NCBI RefSeq assembly: GCF_001612845.1
Contig: NZ_BDBF01000046.1
Span: 1-64,000, forward strand
DNA from: Nocardia elegans NBRC 108235
Lineage (GTDB): Bacteria; Actinomycetota; Actinomycetes; Mycobacteriales; Mycobacteriaceae
Direction: 5' to 3'
Length of the DNA: 64,000 bases
The notes below the pieces were generated by a model that saw only the letters and a list, made by a program, of their open reading frames with translations, had not been told where the DNA came from and did not search any database. Every line of letters starts with the position of its first letter. Positions within the stretch are counted from its first letter, which is position 1. Below, piece by piece: positions 41,038 to 49,328 of this stretch. Both the position numbers and the translations under genes were made by a program.

Positions 41038-43416
41038 ATGATCGATCACGCTGCCGGCAATCCGGCTCCGAGTACCGCGAAGGATCTGCCGCGCTCGGCC
41101 GTCGCTCTGGTCGACGCGGTGTCGCCGGTGGAACGCGAATTGATCGGCGGCTGGCTCGCCGAGGGCGGGATCGCCGCCGAACTCGGAATCGACGCTCCCG
41201 TCACGCAGATCGACCTGGACGCCACCGCCATCGCCGCCCGGCTCGTCGGCCGCCGCGACGACCCGCTGGTGATCCCGATCCGCGTGCTGTGGCTGCCGCC
41301 CGAACGAGACGGGGTGCGGCGCACCACCTTCGCCGATCTGGCGCTGCTGAGCGATCCGCGCCGGCCCCACCGGCTGCTGCAGCGCCGGCTGGTGGACAAG
41401 GCACCCGACCGGCATCTCATCCTCACCGGACAGCCCGCCCGGCTCAGCGATCTGCGCGCGAACAACCCCGGGGCCGCCGAAAGTTCGGAACCGTTCGCGC
41501 GGGCGATCGTCCGTGCGGGCACGGTGGCGCTGGAACGCGCCGAACGATCGGTGATCGGCGACCGGTACAAGGTTCCCCGGATGGTGGTCGAGGAGATTCT
41601 CGACTCCCCCGACTTCCTGCGCCGCCTCGACGCGATCGCCACCGAAACCGGAACCGAACCGCGCGAGGTGTACCGCCGGGCCGAGAAGGCGCTGCGCGAA
41701 CTCGTCGCCGCGCAGAGCCGGCTGATCTCGGATCTGTTCACCCAGGCGATGCGGCCGGTGCACGCCTCGGCCTGGAAGATCGACTGCGACCGGTCCGGGC
41801 TGGCGGCGCTGCGGCGCCTCAATCGCAACTACCCGCTGGTGTTCCTGCCCTCTCATCGTTCCTATGTGGATGCCTTCGTCCTCGGTGACGCGCTGGCGCG
41901 CAACGACTTTCCTCCCAACCACGTCATCGGCGGCGCCAATCTCAGTTTCTGGCCGATGGGGCCGATCGCGCGCCGCACCGGCACCGTCTTCATTCGCCGC
42001 AGCTTCGGCGACGACGAGATCTACAAGGCCGTGGTCGAGGAGTACTTCGCCTATCTGCTCGCCAAACGCTTCAATCTGGAGTGGTACTTCGAGGGTGGGC
42101 GCACCCGTACCGGGAAGTTGCGCCCGCCCCGGTTCGGACTGCTGAACTACCTGGCCTCGGCCATCCGCTCGCGGCGCATCGACGATGTGATGCTGGTGCC
42201 GGTGTCGATCACCTACGAGCGCCTCAACGAATTGGGATCCATTGCGACCGAACAGGTCGGCGGCGTCAAGAAGCCCGAGGGACTGACCTGGCTGGCCCGC
42301 TACATCCGCAGCCAGCAGCATTCCGCCGGGCGCGTCTACGTCCGTTTCGGCGCACCGCTCTCGGCGCGCGACCGGCTGGCCGCCTACGGCGATCCGATGC
42401 AGCCGATCGCGGAATCGCTCGCTCCGGATCCGGAGGAAGTGTCGGACCGGCAACGCAAAGCCGTGCAGCGCTTGGCCTTCGAGGTGGCGGTCGGCATCAA
42501 CGCGGTCACTCCGGTCACGGTCAACGCGCTGGTGACGCTGGCCCTGCTCGGTGTGCACGAGCGCGCACTCACCCTCGGCGAGGTGCGCCAGACGCTGGAG
42601 CCGGTCCGTGGTTACATCGAGCGGCGCGCGCTGCCGACCGGCGAGTTGGATACGCTGCGCGACGATCAGGGTCTGGCGGTGGTTCTGGAACAGCTGTCGC
42701 TGGCCAGGGTGGTGACGGTGTACCGGGGCGGGCTGGAACCGGTGTATTCGATCGAGGCCGGCGCCCATCTGGAAGCCGCGTTCTATCGCAACAGTGCCGT
42801 GCACTGGTTCGTGAACCGGGCGATTCTGGAATTGGCGATTCTGGAGGTGGCCGACGAACAGGCCGGCGCCGCACCCGGCATAGAGGTCATCTGGGATGCC
42901 GCGTACCGGCTGCGCGATCTGCTCAAATTCGAGTTCTTCTTCCCTGACCGGATCGAATTCGCCGCCGCGATGAGCGCGGAATTGCTTCTGCTGGACAGCA
43001 ATTGGGAGCAGCGCGGCAGCGCCGCGGAATTGGTGTGCGCGCTGGCCGATTCGGGATTCATCATGGCGCACCGCGTGGTGCGCTCGTTCTTCGATGCCCA
43101 GCTCGTGGTGGCCGAGCGCCTGGCCGCCGCCGACCCGGCCGCACCGCTGGACCGCAAACAGTTCATCGACGAATGCCTGGCCGTCGGACGCCAGATGCTG
43201 CTGCAGCAGCGACTGCACAGCACCGAGTCGGTATCGTCCGAATTGTTCTCCAGCGCACTGAAACTCGCCGAGAACTACGGTCTGCTCGATCCCGGCACCC
43301 CGGATCTCGCGCGGCGTCGCCGCGAGCTGGCCGACGAACTGCGCACCATCGGCGTCCGCATCTCCCGTGCGGCCGCTCTCGACCCGTCCAACCGCGCACC
43401 GCAGGGGACAGTGTGA
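41038..43416 (+). CDS. plsB: Glycerol-3-phosphate acyltransferase PlsB
   Basis: A 792-residue membrane-associated sn-glycerol-3-phosphate 1-O-acyltransferase. The catalytic HX4D motif is SHRSYVDAF (H273, D278). Other acyltransferase blocks are GGANLSFWPMGPIARRTGTVFIRRSF and WYFEGGRTRTGKLRPP. It makes lysophosphatidate for phospholipid and triacylglycerol synthesis, and mycobacterial relatives are PlsB1/PlsB2. GAGGAGGGG lies 11 bases before the ATG. The stop overlaps the next start (GTGTGA), so PlsB and PlsC are made together, which is logical because PlsC uses the product. Confidence 0.95.
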   Translation: MIDHAAGNPAPSTAKDLPRSAVALVDAVSPVERELIGGWLAEGGIAAELGIDAPVTQIDLDATAIAARLVGRRDDPLVIPIRVLWLPPERDGVRRTTFADLALLSDPRRPHRLLQRRLVDKAPDRHLILTGQPARLSDLRANNPGAAESSEPFARAIVRAGTVALERAERSVIGDRYKVPRMVVEEILDSPDFLRRLDAIATETGTEPREVYRRAEKALRELVAAQSRLISDLFTQAMRPVHASAWKIDCDRSGLAALRRLNRNYPLVFLPSHRSYVDAFVLGDALARNDFPPNHVIGGANLSFWPMGPIARRTGTVFIRRSFGDDEIYKAVVEEYFAYLLAKRFNLEWYFEGGRTRTGKLRPPRFGLLNYLASAIRSRRIDDVMLVPVSITYERLNELGSIATEQVGGVKKPEGLTWLARYIRSQQHSAGRVYVRFGAPLSARDRLAAYGDPMQPIAESLAPDPEEVSDRQRKAVQRLAFEVAVGINAVTPVTVNALVTLALLGVHERALTLGEVRQTLEPVRGYIERRALPTGELDTLRDDQGLAVVLEQLSLARVVTVYRGGLEPVYSIEAGAHLEAAFYRNSAVHWFVNRAILELAILEVADEQAGAAPGIEVIWDAAYRLRDLLKFEFFFPDRIEFAAAMSAELLLLDSNWEQRGSAAELVCALADSGFIMAHRVVRSFFDAQLVVAERLAAADPAAPLDRKQFIDECLAVGRQMLLQQRLHSTESVSSELFSSALKLAENYGLLDPGTPDLARRRRELADELRTIGVRISRAAALDPSNRAPQGTV

Positions 43417-44861
43417 ACCTTTCCGAAGCGATTTCCGCCATCCGGACCGGGCCACAGGGCCCCCGAGTGGCGGCCGTATTCGACTTCGGCGGAACGGTGG
43501 TCGCGGGCTTCGCCCCCGCCGCCGCACCGCTGCGCCTGCTGCGCGGACGCGACTCGCGCCGGGCACTGACCGACACGCTGTTGTACAGCATTCGCGGTTC
43601 GCGGACCGAGGGTGAGTACGAGCGCTTCCTGCAGCGCCTCGCCCGGGTGTGGGCGGGCCGCACCGAGGAGGAGCTCACCGAACTCGGCGAACAGCTGTTC
43701 CGCAGCACCGTCTACGGGCACGTGTATCCCGAAGCGTGGCGACTCGTCCGGGAGCACGAGGCGGCCGGGCACACGGTGGTGATGGTCACCAGCCTCACCC
43801 GTTTCCAGGTGCTACCGGTGGCCCGGGAACTCGGGGTGGACCACGTGCTCTACACCGCGATGGCCACCGCCGACGGCGTCCTCACCGGCTTCACCGAGGG
43901 AAAACCGCTGTGGCGCAACGAAAAGGCCGCGGCGGTGCGGCGCTTCGCCGCCGAACACGATATCGATCCCGCCGACAGTTACGCCTATGCCGACGCGGCC
44001 CCCGACATCCCACTGCTGGAAACCGTCGGCCATCCGGTCGCGGTCAATCCGGGACCGCGCATGTCCATGACCGCCGGTGAACGCGACTGGCCGACCCTCA
44101 CCTTCAAGCCGCGGGAACCGGCGCGCGTCACCGACTTCGCCCGTACCGCAGTCGGTTTCACGGGGCTGCTCAGCGGCGCCGCCTTCGGGGTCGTCTCCCG
44201 CGCTGCCACCCGCCGCCACCGGGCGATGGCCGACGCCATGATCGCCACCGCCGCCGACGCCACCCTGCGCACCACGGGTGTGCGGGTGCGGGTGGTGGGC
44301 GCCGAGCACGCCCGGCAGCCGCGTCCGGCCGTCTTCCTGTTCAACCACCAGAGCCAGTTCGACATGGTGGTGCTGGCCGCGGTGCTGCGTTCGGGATTCA
44401 CCGCGGTGGTGAAGAAGGAGGTCACCACCAACCCGGTCTTCGGCCCGCTGTTGCGATTCGCCGAGGCCACCTTCATCGATCGCTCCGACACCACCAGCGC
44501 GAAGGCGGCGCTGGAACCGGTCGTGGACACCCTGCGCGGCGGGCTCTCGCTCGTGGTGGCGCCGGAGGGCACGCGCTCGATGACGCCTCGGATCGGCCCC
44601 TTCAAGAAGGGCGCCTTCCATATCGCGATCGAGGCCGGGGTGCCGATCATTCCGCTCGTCATCCGCAACGCGGGCGAGATCGCCTGGCGCAATTCGGCGA
44701 TCGTGCGCAAGGGCACGGTGGATGTAGCGGTCCTGGCGCCGATCGATGTGAGCGGCTGGGATCCGCAGCACATGGACGCCGACATCGCGCGCGTGCGGCA
44801 GCTGTTCATCGACACGCTGCGGGACTGGCCGGTCGACGCGGCCGTGGAGGCAGTGCCCTAG
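43413..44861 (+). CDS. plsC: HAD-like / lysophosphatidate acyltransferase fusion
   Basis: A 482-residue two-domain protein. Residues 18-215 are a HAD-IB phosphatase-like domain and 285-482 a PlsC acyltransferase domain with NHQSQFD (N311, H312, D317) and APEGTRSM. The HAD part keeps motif II (VTSLT), Lys in EGKPLWRNEK and motif IV (YADAAPDIPLL), but motif I is DFGGT where DxDGT is expected: the second Asp, the general acid-base, is Gly26. A similar SerB-PlsC fusion (Rv2483c) follows plsB2 in M. tuberculosis. The PlsC part should acylate the 2-position of lysophosphatidate. It overlaps plsB by four bases. Confidence 0.9.
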   Translation: MNLSEAISAIRTGPQGPRVAAVFDFGGTVVAGFAPAAAPLRLLRGRDSRRALTDTLLYSIRGSRTEGEYERFLQRLARVWAGRTEEELTELGEQLFRSTVYGHVYPEAWRLVREHEAAGHTVVMVTSLTRFQVLPVARELGVDHVLYTAMATADGVLTGFTEGKPLWRNEKAAAVRRFAAEHDIDPADSYAYADAAPDIPLLETVGHPVAVNPGPRMSMTAGERDWPTLTFKPREPARVTDFARTAVGFTGLLSGAAFGVVSRAATRRHRAMADAMIATAADATLRTTGVRVRVVGAEHARQPRPAVFLFNHQSQFDMVVLAAVLRSGFTAVVKKEVTTNPVFGPLLRFAEATFIDRSDTTSAKAALEPVVDTLRGGLSLVVAPEGTRSMTPRIGPFKKGAFHIAIEAGVPIIPLVIRNAGEIAWRNSAIVRKGTVDVAVLAPIDVSGWDPQHMDADIARVRQLFIDTLRDWPVDAAVEAVP

Positions 44862-44897
44862 GTCCCTAACGCCCCCAGCCCCCTAACGCCCCAGCCG

Positions 44898-45617
44898 TTA
44901 GACGCGACGGCCGAACAGCAGCTTCCACGGCATCAGCGCCGATTCCAGCTGCACCTTCAGGCTCATCTTCGAGGCGCCCTTGGTGCGCTCCTCGAAGCGG
45001 ATCGGCACCTCGGCGATCGAAATACCCTGCTTGATCGTGCGGTAGTTCATCTCGACCTGGAACGAATAGCCGTTGCTGTGGATCGAGGCCACATCGATGG
45101 CCCGCAGCGTCTCCGCCTTCCACGCCTTGAACCCGGCGGTCGCGTCCTTGACGCCGAGCCGCAGGATCGCGTTGACGTAGAAGTTCGCCCAGGCCGACAG
45201 GGCCTTGCGGTACCACTTCCACTCCGCCGCGGTCGAGCCGCCCTCGACGTAGCGCGATCCCAGGACCACACCGGCATCGGAGGTCTCGAGCTTCTCCAAC
45301 ATGGCCGGAATCACCTCGGCCGGGTGGGAGAGGTCGGCGTCCATCTGGATGACCACGTCGGCGCCCTGGTCGAGCGCCGCGGTGATGCCGGCGATGTAGG
45401 CACGGCCGAGGCCGTCCTTCTCGGTCCGATGCAGCACACCCACCACGGACGGCAGCTCGGCGGCCAGTTTGTCCGCGACCTCACCGGTACCGTCCGGGGA
45501 GTTGTCGTCGACCACCAGAACGTGCAGATCGGCGACCGGTAGTGCGGTCAGCCGCTCCACCGCCACCGGCAGGTTCTCCCGCTCGTTGTAGGTCGGCACC
45601 ACCACGGTCACCTTCAC
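44898..45617 (-). CDS. ppm1: Polyprenol-phosphate mannosyltransferase Ppm1
   Basis: A 239-residue GT-A glycosyltransferase (GT2). The DxD-type motif is QMDADLSHP (near residue 93), with VVVPTYNERENLPVAV at the start, DDNSPDGTGE, and the DPM-type GFKAWKAETLRAI and NGYSFQVEMNYRTI. It transfers mannose from GDP-Man to polyprenyl phosphate for lipoarabinomannan and protein mannosylation. It is a single catalytic domain, without the N-acyltransferase (Lnt) domain fused to it in M. tuberculosis Ppm1. GTG 45617 starts it, after the divergent gene with small SPOR-like protein. Confidence 0.92.
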   Translation of the reverse strand: MKVTVVVPTYNERENLPVAVERLTALPVADLHVLVVDDNSPDGTGEVADKLAAELPSVVGVLHRTEKDGLGRAYIAGITAALDQGADVVIQMDADLSHPAEVIPAMLEKLETSDAGVVLGSRYVEGGSTAAEWKWYRKALSAWANFYVNAILRLGVKDATAGFKAWKAETLRAIDVASIHSNGYSFQVEMNYRTIKQGISIAEVPIRFEERTKGASKMSLKVQLESALMPWKLLFGRRV

Positions 45618-45719
45618 AAGTCGCCCTCCACTCGATTCGACCTGACTGCGCGTGCCCGGATCCGGGCACGACGTGCTCTGGAGAACCGTAGCCCACCCAC
45701 CTGAGAGGGCACGAGCGGC

Positions 45720-45899
45720 TCAGTCTCTCCCGTCGCGGGCATCCTCGCGGGCATTGCGTTCGCGCACGATCTCGAGCGCCCGCTCGGCGGTGGCACGGTC
45801 CGGATACGGCCCCATCCGGTCGGCGAACCAGCACCGCTTGCTCTGTTCGGCGCGGTGATGCTTGAGGCAGTAGTACCACTGATCGTCGGAATCGCCCAT
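45720..45899 (-). CDS. Small SPOR-like protein
   Basis: A 59-residue soluble protein: YYCLKHHRAEQSKRC with two cysteines and a histidine, then WFADRMGPYPDRATAERALEIVRERN. The WFADRMGPYP...A...AL pattern resembles a short SPOR-type repeat or the small protein next to ppm1/rbpA in mycobacteria (Rv2049c, from memory). The cysteines and histidines may bind a metal. The start is ATG 45899. It lies upstream of ppm1 on the same strand. Function unknown. Confidence 0.65.
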   Translation of the reverse strand: MGDSDDQWYYCLKHHRAEQSKRCWFADRMGPYPDRATAERALEIVRERNAREDARDGRD

Positions 45900-45994
45900 G
45901 CCGATCATCGTCGCACCCGGCGCCCGCCCTGTCAGGCAACCGGTGAATCCGCACGTCGGGCCGCCCGGCGGGCATCCGCCGACGAGTGTGGCCC

Positions 45995-46025
45995 TTGACA
46001 CACTCTCGTGGTGAATGTACGTTCA
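45995..46025 (+). promoter_or_regulatory. Promoter and TetR-type operator of catabolic operon
   Basis: TTGACA (45995-46000) and TACGTT (46018-46023) are separated by 17 bases, a good sigma-A-like promoter. The palindrome TGAATGTACGTTCA (46012-46025) covers the -10. The same pattern, TGAAC-N4-GTTCA, is found at 51700-51713 before the TetR gene, so that regulator probably represses here. Confidence 0.7.
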
Positions 46026-46097
46026 TTCACAACAAATGCTAGTTCACTCATTCGGCGGTGGTCCGCTCGCCGACTCGTCGGAGCAGAAGGAAGCGCA

Positions 46098-46910
46098 ATG
46101 GATTTCTCGACCTACTCCCAGCTCACGTTCAAACGCTTGGACGACGGCGTCCTGCTGATCACCATCGACCGGCCGGAGAAATACAACGCCGCCGACGAGC
46201 AGATGCACGCCGAGCTGGCCCGGGTCTGGACGGATGTCTCCGCCGATCCCGAAACCCGGGTCGCGGTCATCACCGGCGCCGGCAAAGCGTTCTCCGCGGG
46301 CGGTGACCTGGCCATGGTCGAGCGCATGGCCGGTAACCACGAGCGGGTGGCGAACATGCTGCAGGAGATGAGCGACCTGGTCTACAACATGATCAACTGC
46401 GAGAAGCCGGTCGTCGCCGCGATCAACGGCGTCGCGGTCGGCGCCGGGCTGGTGGTGGCGCTGCTCTCCGATATCTCGATCTGCGCCGAGGACGCCAAAC
46501 TGGGCGACGGGCACGTGAAGCTCGGCGTGGCCGCGGGCGATCACGCGGCGATCCTGTGGCCGCTGCTGTCCGGTATGGCCAAGGCCAAGTACTACCTGCT
46601 GACCGGCGAGATGGTCGTCGGCGCCGAGGCCGAGCGCATCGGCATGGTCACCAGCGCGGTGCCGCGCGAACAGGTGCTCGACGACGCGCTCGCGGTCGCC
46701 AACAAGCTCGCCGGCGGTTCCCAGCTGGCCATCCGGTGGACCAAGAAGGCGCTCAACAACTGGCTCAAGCAGGCCGGTCCCATCTTCGACCAGTCCGCCG
46801 CCTACGAAATGCTCTGCTTCATGGGCCCGGATGTCACCGAGGGCTATACCGCCCTGCGCGAGAAGCGCGCCCCCAACTTCCCCTCCGCCCGCGCGGCCAC
46901 CGGTAACTGA
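46098..46910 (+). CDS. Crotonase-fold enzyme, atypical active site
   Basis: A 270-residue crotonase superfamily member with the CoA-binding block GAGKAFSAGGDLAMVE and the oxyanion-hole segment NGVAVGAGL. The two hydratase glutamates (E144 and E164 of rat crotonase) align with V119 and H139 in ALLSD and GDGHVKLG, so it should not be a normal enoyl-CoA hydratase. It could be an isomerase, a thioesterase or a ring-opening hydrolase. The segment following is GVAAGDHAAILW. AGGAAG precedes the ATG at 46098 by eight bases. It is the first gene of the regulated operon. Confidence 0.85.
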   Translation: MDFSTYSQLTFKRLDDGVLLITIDRPEKYNAADEQMHAELARVWTDVSADPETRVAVITGAGKAFSAGGDLAMVERMAGNHERVANMLQEMSDLVYNMINCEKPVVAAINGVAVGAGLVVALLSDISICAEDAKLGDGHVKLGVAAGDHAAILWPLLSGMAKAKYYLLTGEMVVGAEAERIGMVTSAVPREQVLDDALAVANKLAGGSQLAIRWTKKALNNWLKQAGPIFDQSAAYEMLCFMGPDVTEGYTALREKRAPNFPSARAATGN

Positions 46911-46923
46911 GGAGCCGAACACG

Positions 46924-47658
46924 ATGAGCGACAACACCATTGCGGTAGTCACCGGAGCCGGTTCGGGTATCGGCCGGGCGATCACCCTGGCCCTGGCCGC
47001 CCGCGGCGACCGGGTCGTGGCCGCCGATCTGGACCTCGACGCCGCCAAGCGCACCGCCGAACAGCAGTCCGACCGCATCTTCGCCATGCAGGTCGACATC
47101 GCCGACGCCGCGCAGGTGCAGGCCCTGCGCGATCGGGTGCACGCCGAGGTCGGGGTGCCGAACATCCTGGTCAATGCCGCCGGCTGGGACCGCACCGACA
47201 AATTCCTCAACGCCACACCGGAATTCGCGCAGAAGGTGGTCGCGATCAACTACCTGGGGCCGGTGCACATGTGCAGCGCGTTCCTGCCGGGCATGGTGGA
47301 GGCCGGCGGCGGTCGGGTGGTCAACCTGGCCAGCGACGCCGGGCGCGTCGGCAGCTCCGGGGAAACCATCTACGCCGGCGCCAAGGGCGGAGTGATCGCC
47401 CTGACCAAATCGCTGGCGCGCGAGATGGCCCGCTACTCGATCACCGTCAACTGCGTCTGCCCCGGGCCGACCGACACCCCGCTGTTCCAGGCCCAGGACG
47501 AGAAGCTGAAAGAGGCGCTGATCAAGGCGATTCCGTTCCGCCGCCTCGCCCGGCCGGAGGAGGTCGCCGCCCCGGCTCTGTTCTTCGCCTCCCCCGCCGC
47601 GTCGTTCATCACCGGTCAGGTGCTCAGCGTCAGCGGCGGACTCACCATGGCCGGCTGA
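46924..47658 (+). CDS. Short-chain dehydrogenase (BadH-like)
   Basis: A 244-residue classical SDR with the cofactor site TGAGSGIGRA (residues 10-19), the NxAG motif as LVNAAGWD, the catalytic serine in NLASDAGRVGSSGE, and the catalytic YAGAKGG (Tyr and Lys). The C-terminal ALFFASPAASFITGQVLSVSGGLTMAG is typical. The proteins most similar to what I recall oxidise hydroxyacyl-CoA to ketoacyl-CoA, including 2-hydroxycyclohexanecarboxyl-CoA dehydrogenase BadH. GAGGAG lies eight bases before the ATG. It is 13 bases behind the crotonase gene and 26 bases before the ligase, so it is co-transcribed. Confidence 0.88.
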   Translation: MSDNTIAVVTGAGSGIGRAITLALAARGDRVVAADLDLDAAKRTAEQQSDRIFAMQVDIADAAQVQALRDRVHAEVGVPNILVNAAGWDRTDKFLNATPEFAQKVVAINYLGPVHMCSAFLPGMVEAGGGRVVNLASDAGRVGSSGETIYAGAKGGVIALTKSLAREMARYSITVNCVCPGPTDTPLFQAQDEKLKEALIKAIPFRRLARPEEVAAPALFFASPAASFITGQVLSVSGGLTMAG

Positions 47659-47684
47659 GCGCCGCGCCGACTTCGGAGGACCAG

Positions 47685-49328
47685 ATGTACGACGCCCATG
47701 CCTACCGGCAGTACTTCGAACACGATTTCACCTACCTCAACGGTTTCCGGCGCAACGTCCACCGCTACGCCCACCACCCGGCGATCGAGGATCCCGCGAC
47801 CGGGACGACCGTCACCTACGCCGAACTGGGCGACCGCGTCGACCGGCTGGCCACCGGCCTCGCCGACGCCGGTGTCGAGCCGGGTGCCGTCGTGGCATAT
47901 CAGCTGTTCAACGGGGTCGAGTTCGCCGAGCTCTATCTGGCGACGCAGGCCGCCGGAGCAGTCGGCTCGCCGATGAACTTCCGGCTTGCCGCCGGTGAGA
48001 CGTCCTACGTCCTCGCTTCGAACCGTCCGCGGGTCTTCGTCTACGACACCGACCTCACGCCGATGGTGCGAGAGGCGTTGGAGCGCAGCGAGTTCCGGCC
48101 CGGGCTCCTGGTGGCGGTGGGACCGGGTGAGCCGCTACCGGGCGCGGTCCGCTTCGACGACCTGGTCGCGGCGACGGCGCGGCCGCTCCAGCCGGATCGC
48201 ACGGTGTGGGACGAGACCACCCGCCTGTACACCTCCGGCACCACCGGGATGCCGAAGGGCGTGCCGCTCAACAGCCTGGTGGAGATCTTCAGCGCACACG
48301 ACGTCATCATGCATTTCCCGATGTCGCCCGAGGACAAGACGCTGAACATGACCCCGTGGTTCCATCGCGGCGGATTGTATTGCGCCGGACCGAATCCCAC
48401 GTTCTACGTGGGCTCGTCCCTGGTACCGATGCGCGCCTTCGACGCCGACACCACCCTGGATCACGTGCAGCGCTACGGCCTGACCTTCCTCATCGGCGCG
48501 CCGACCAATCTGGCCATGCTCGCTCATGCACAGGAGGCCCGGCGCCGCGACCTGTCGAGCCTGCGCGGCATCGTGACGATGGGCGCTCCGCTGGAACGCG
48601 AGGCGGCGCTGCGCTATCAGAAGGTGTTGAATCCCAACATCTTCAACGGATACGGCAGTACCGAGGGATTCTGGAACACCTTCCTGCGCCCGTCCGATCT
48701 GCCGGCCATGGCCGGAACCGCCGGGCGCGCGTGCATCGACGACGACGTGGCGGTGGTCCGGGTACTCGACGACCGGCTGGCCGAGCCGGAGGAGACCGTC
48801 GCCAAGGACGGCACGGAAGTGGGCGAGGTCATCGTCCGCTCACCGAAGGGCGCCAATGCCTACGTCGACTCGCCCGATCAGGAGGCTCGCAAGTTCCATC
48901 GCGGCTGGTTGTATATCGGTGACCTCGCCACCTGGGACGAGCAGGAATTCGTCACCATCGTCGGACGTAAGGACGACATGCTGCTGTCCGGCGGCGAGAA
49001 CGTCCATCCCGTCCAGGTCGAGGAGGCCCTCAACGAACATCCCGGCGTAGACGACTGCCTGGTGGTGGGCATTCCCGACGAGCGCTGGGGGCAGGTGGTG
49101 GTGGCCTATGTGGTCGCCGCCGAGCCCGGAGTGGGCGTGGCGGAGCTGGACCGGCACTGCCGCACCCATCCCATGCTCTCGGCGTTCAAACGCCCGCGCG
49201 CCTACCGCTTCGTGGATTCGCTGCCGGTGTCGGCCACCGGCAAGAAATTGCATTACAAACTCACCGAACAGGCCCGCGACGATGCCGCGGCCGGCCTGTT
49301 CACCTATCCGGACAAGGAAAACGCATGA
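47685..49328 (+). CDS. Acyl/aryl-CoA ligase (ANL superfamily)
   Basis: A 547-residue adenylate-forming acyl-CoA synthetase. Motifs are LYTSGTTGMPKGVPL (A3), NGYGSTEGFWNTF (A5), GWLYIGDLATWDEQEFVTIVGRKDDMLLSGGENVHP (A7-A8) and the catalytic lysine in VSATGKKLHYK. It should activate the operon's carboxylic-acid substrate with ATP and CoA. CGGAGGA lies eight bases before the ATG. It overlaps the next gene by four bases (ATGA), so ligase and dehydrogenase are translationally coupled. Confidence 0.9.
   Translation: MYDAHAYRQYFEHDFTYLNGFRRNVHRYAHHPAIEDPATGTTVTYAELGDRVDRLATGLADAGVEPGAVVAYQLFNGVEFAELYLATQAAGAVGSPMNFRLAAGETSYVLASNRPRVFVYDTDLTPMVREALERSEFRPGLLVAVGPGEPLPGAVRFDDLVAATARPLQPDRTVWDETTRLYTSGTTGMPKGVPLNSLVEIFSAHDVIMHFPMSPEDKTLNMTPWFHRGGLYCAGPNPTFYVGSSLVPMRAFDADTTLDHVQRYGLTFLIGAPTNLAMLAHAQEARRRDLSSLRGIVTMGAPLEREAALRYQKVLNPNIFNGYGSTEGFWNTFLRPSDLPAMAGTAGRACIDDDVAVVRVLDDRLAEPEETVAKDGTEVGEVIVRSPKGANAYVDSPDQEARKFHRGWLYIGDLATWDEQEFVTIVGRKDDMLLSGGENVHPVQVEEALNEHPGVDDCLVVGIPDERWGQVVVAYVVAAEPGVGVAELDRHCRTHPMLSAFKRPRAYRFVDSLPVSATGKKLHYKLTEQARDDAAAGLFTYPDKENA

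Noticed and set aside
40909..43566. Minus-strand frame of about 885 codons opposite plsB
   Set aside because: Antisense shadow of a real acyltransferase gene that has a ribosome-binding site, HX4D motif and overlap with plsC.
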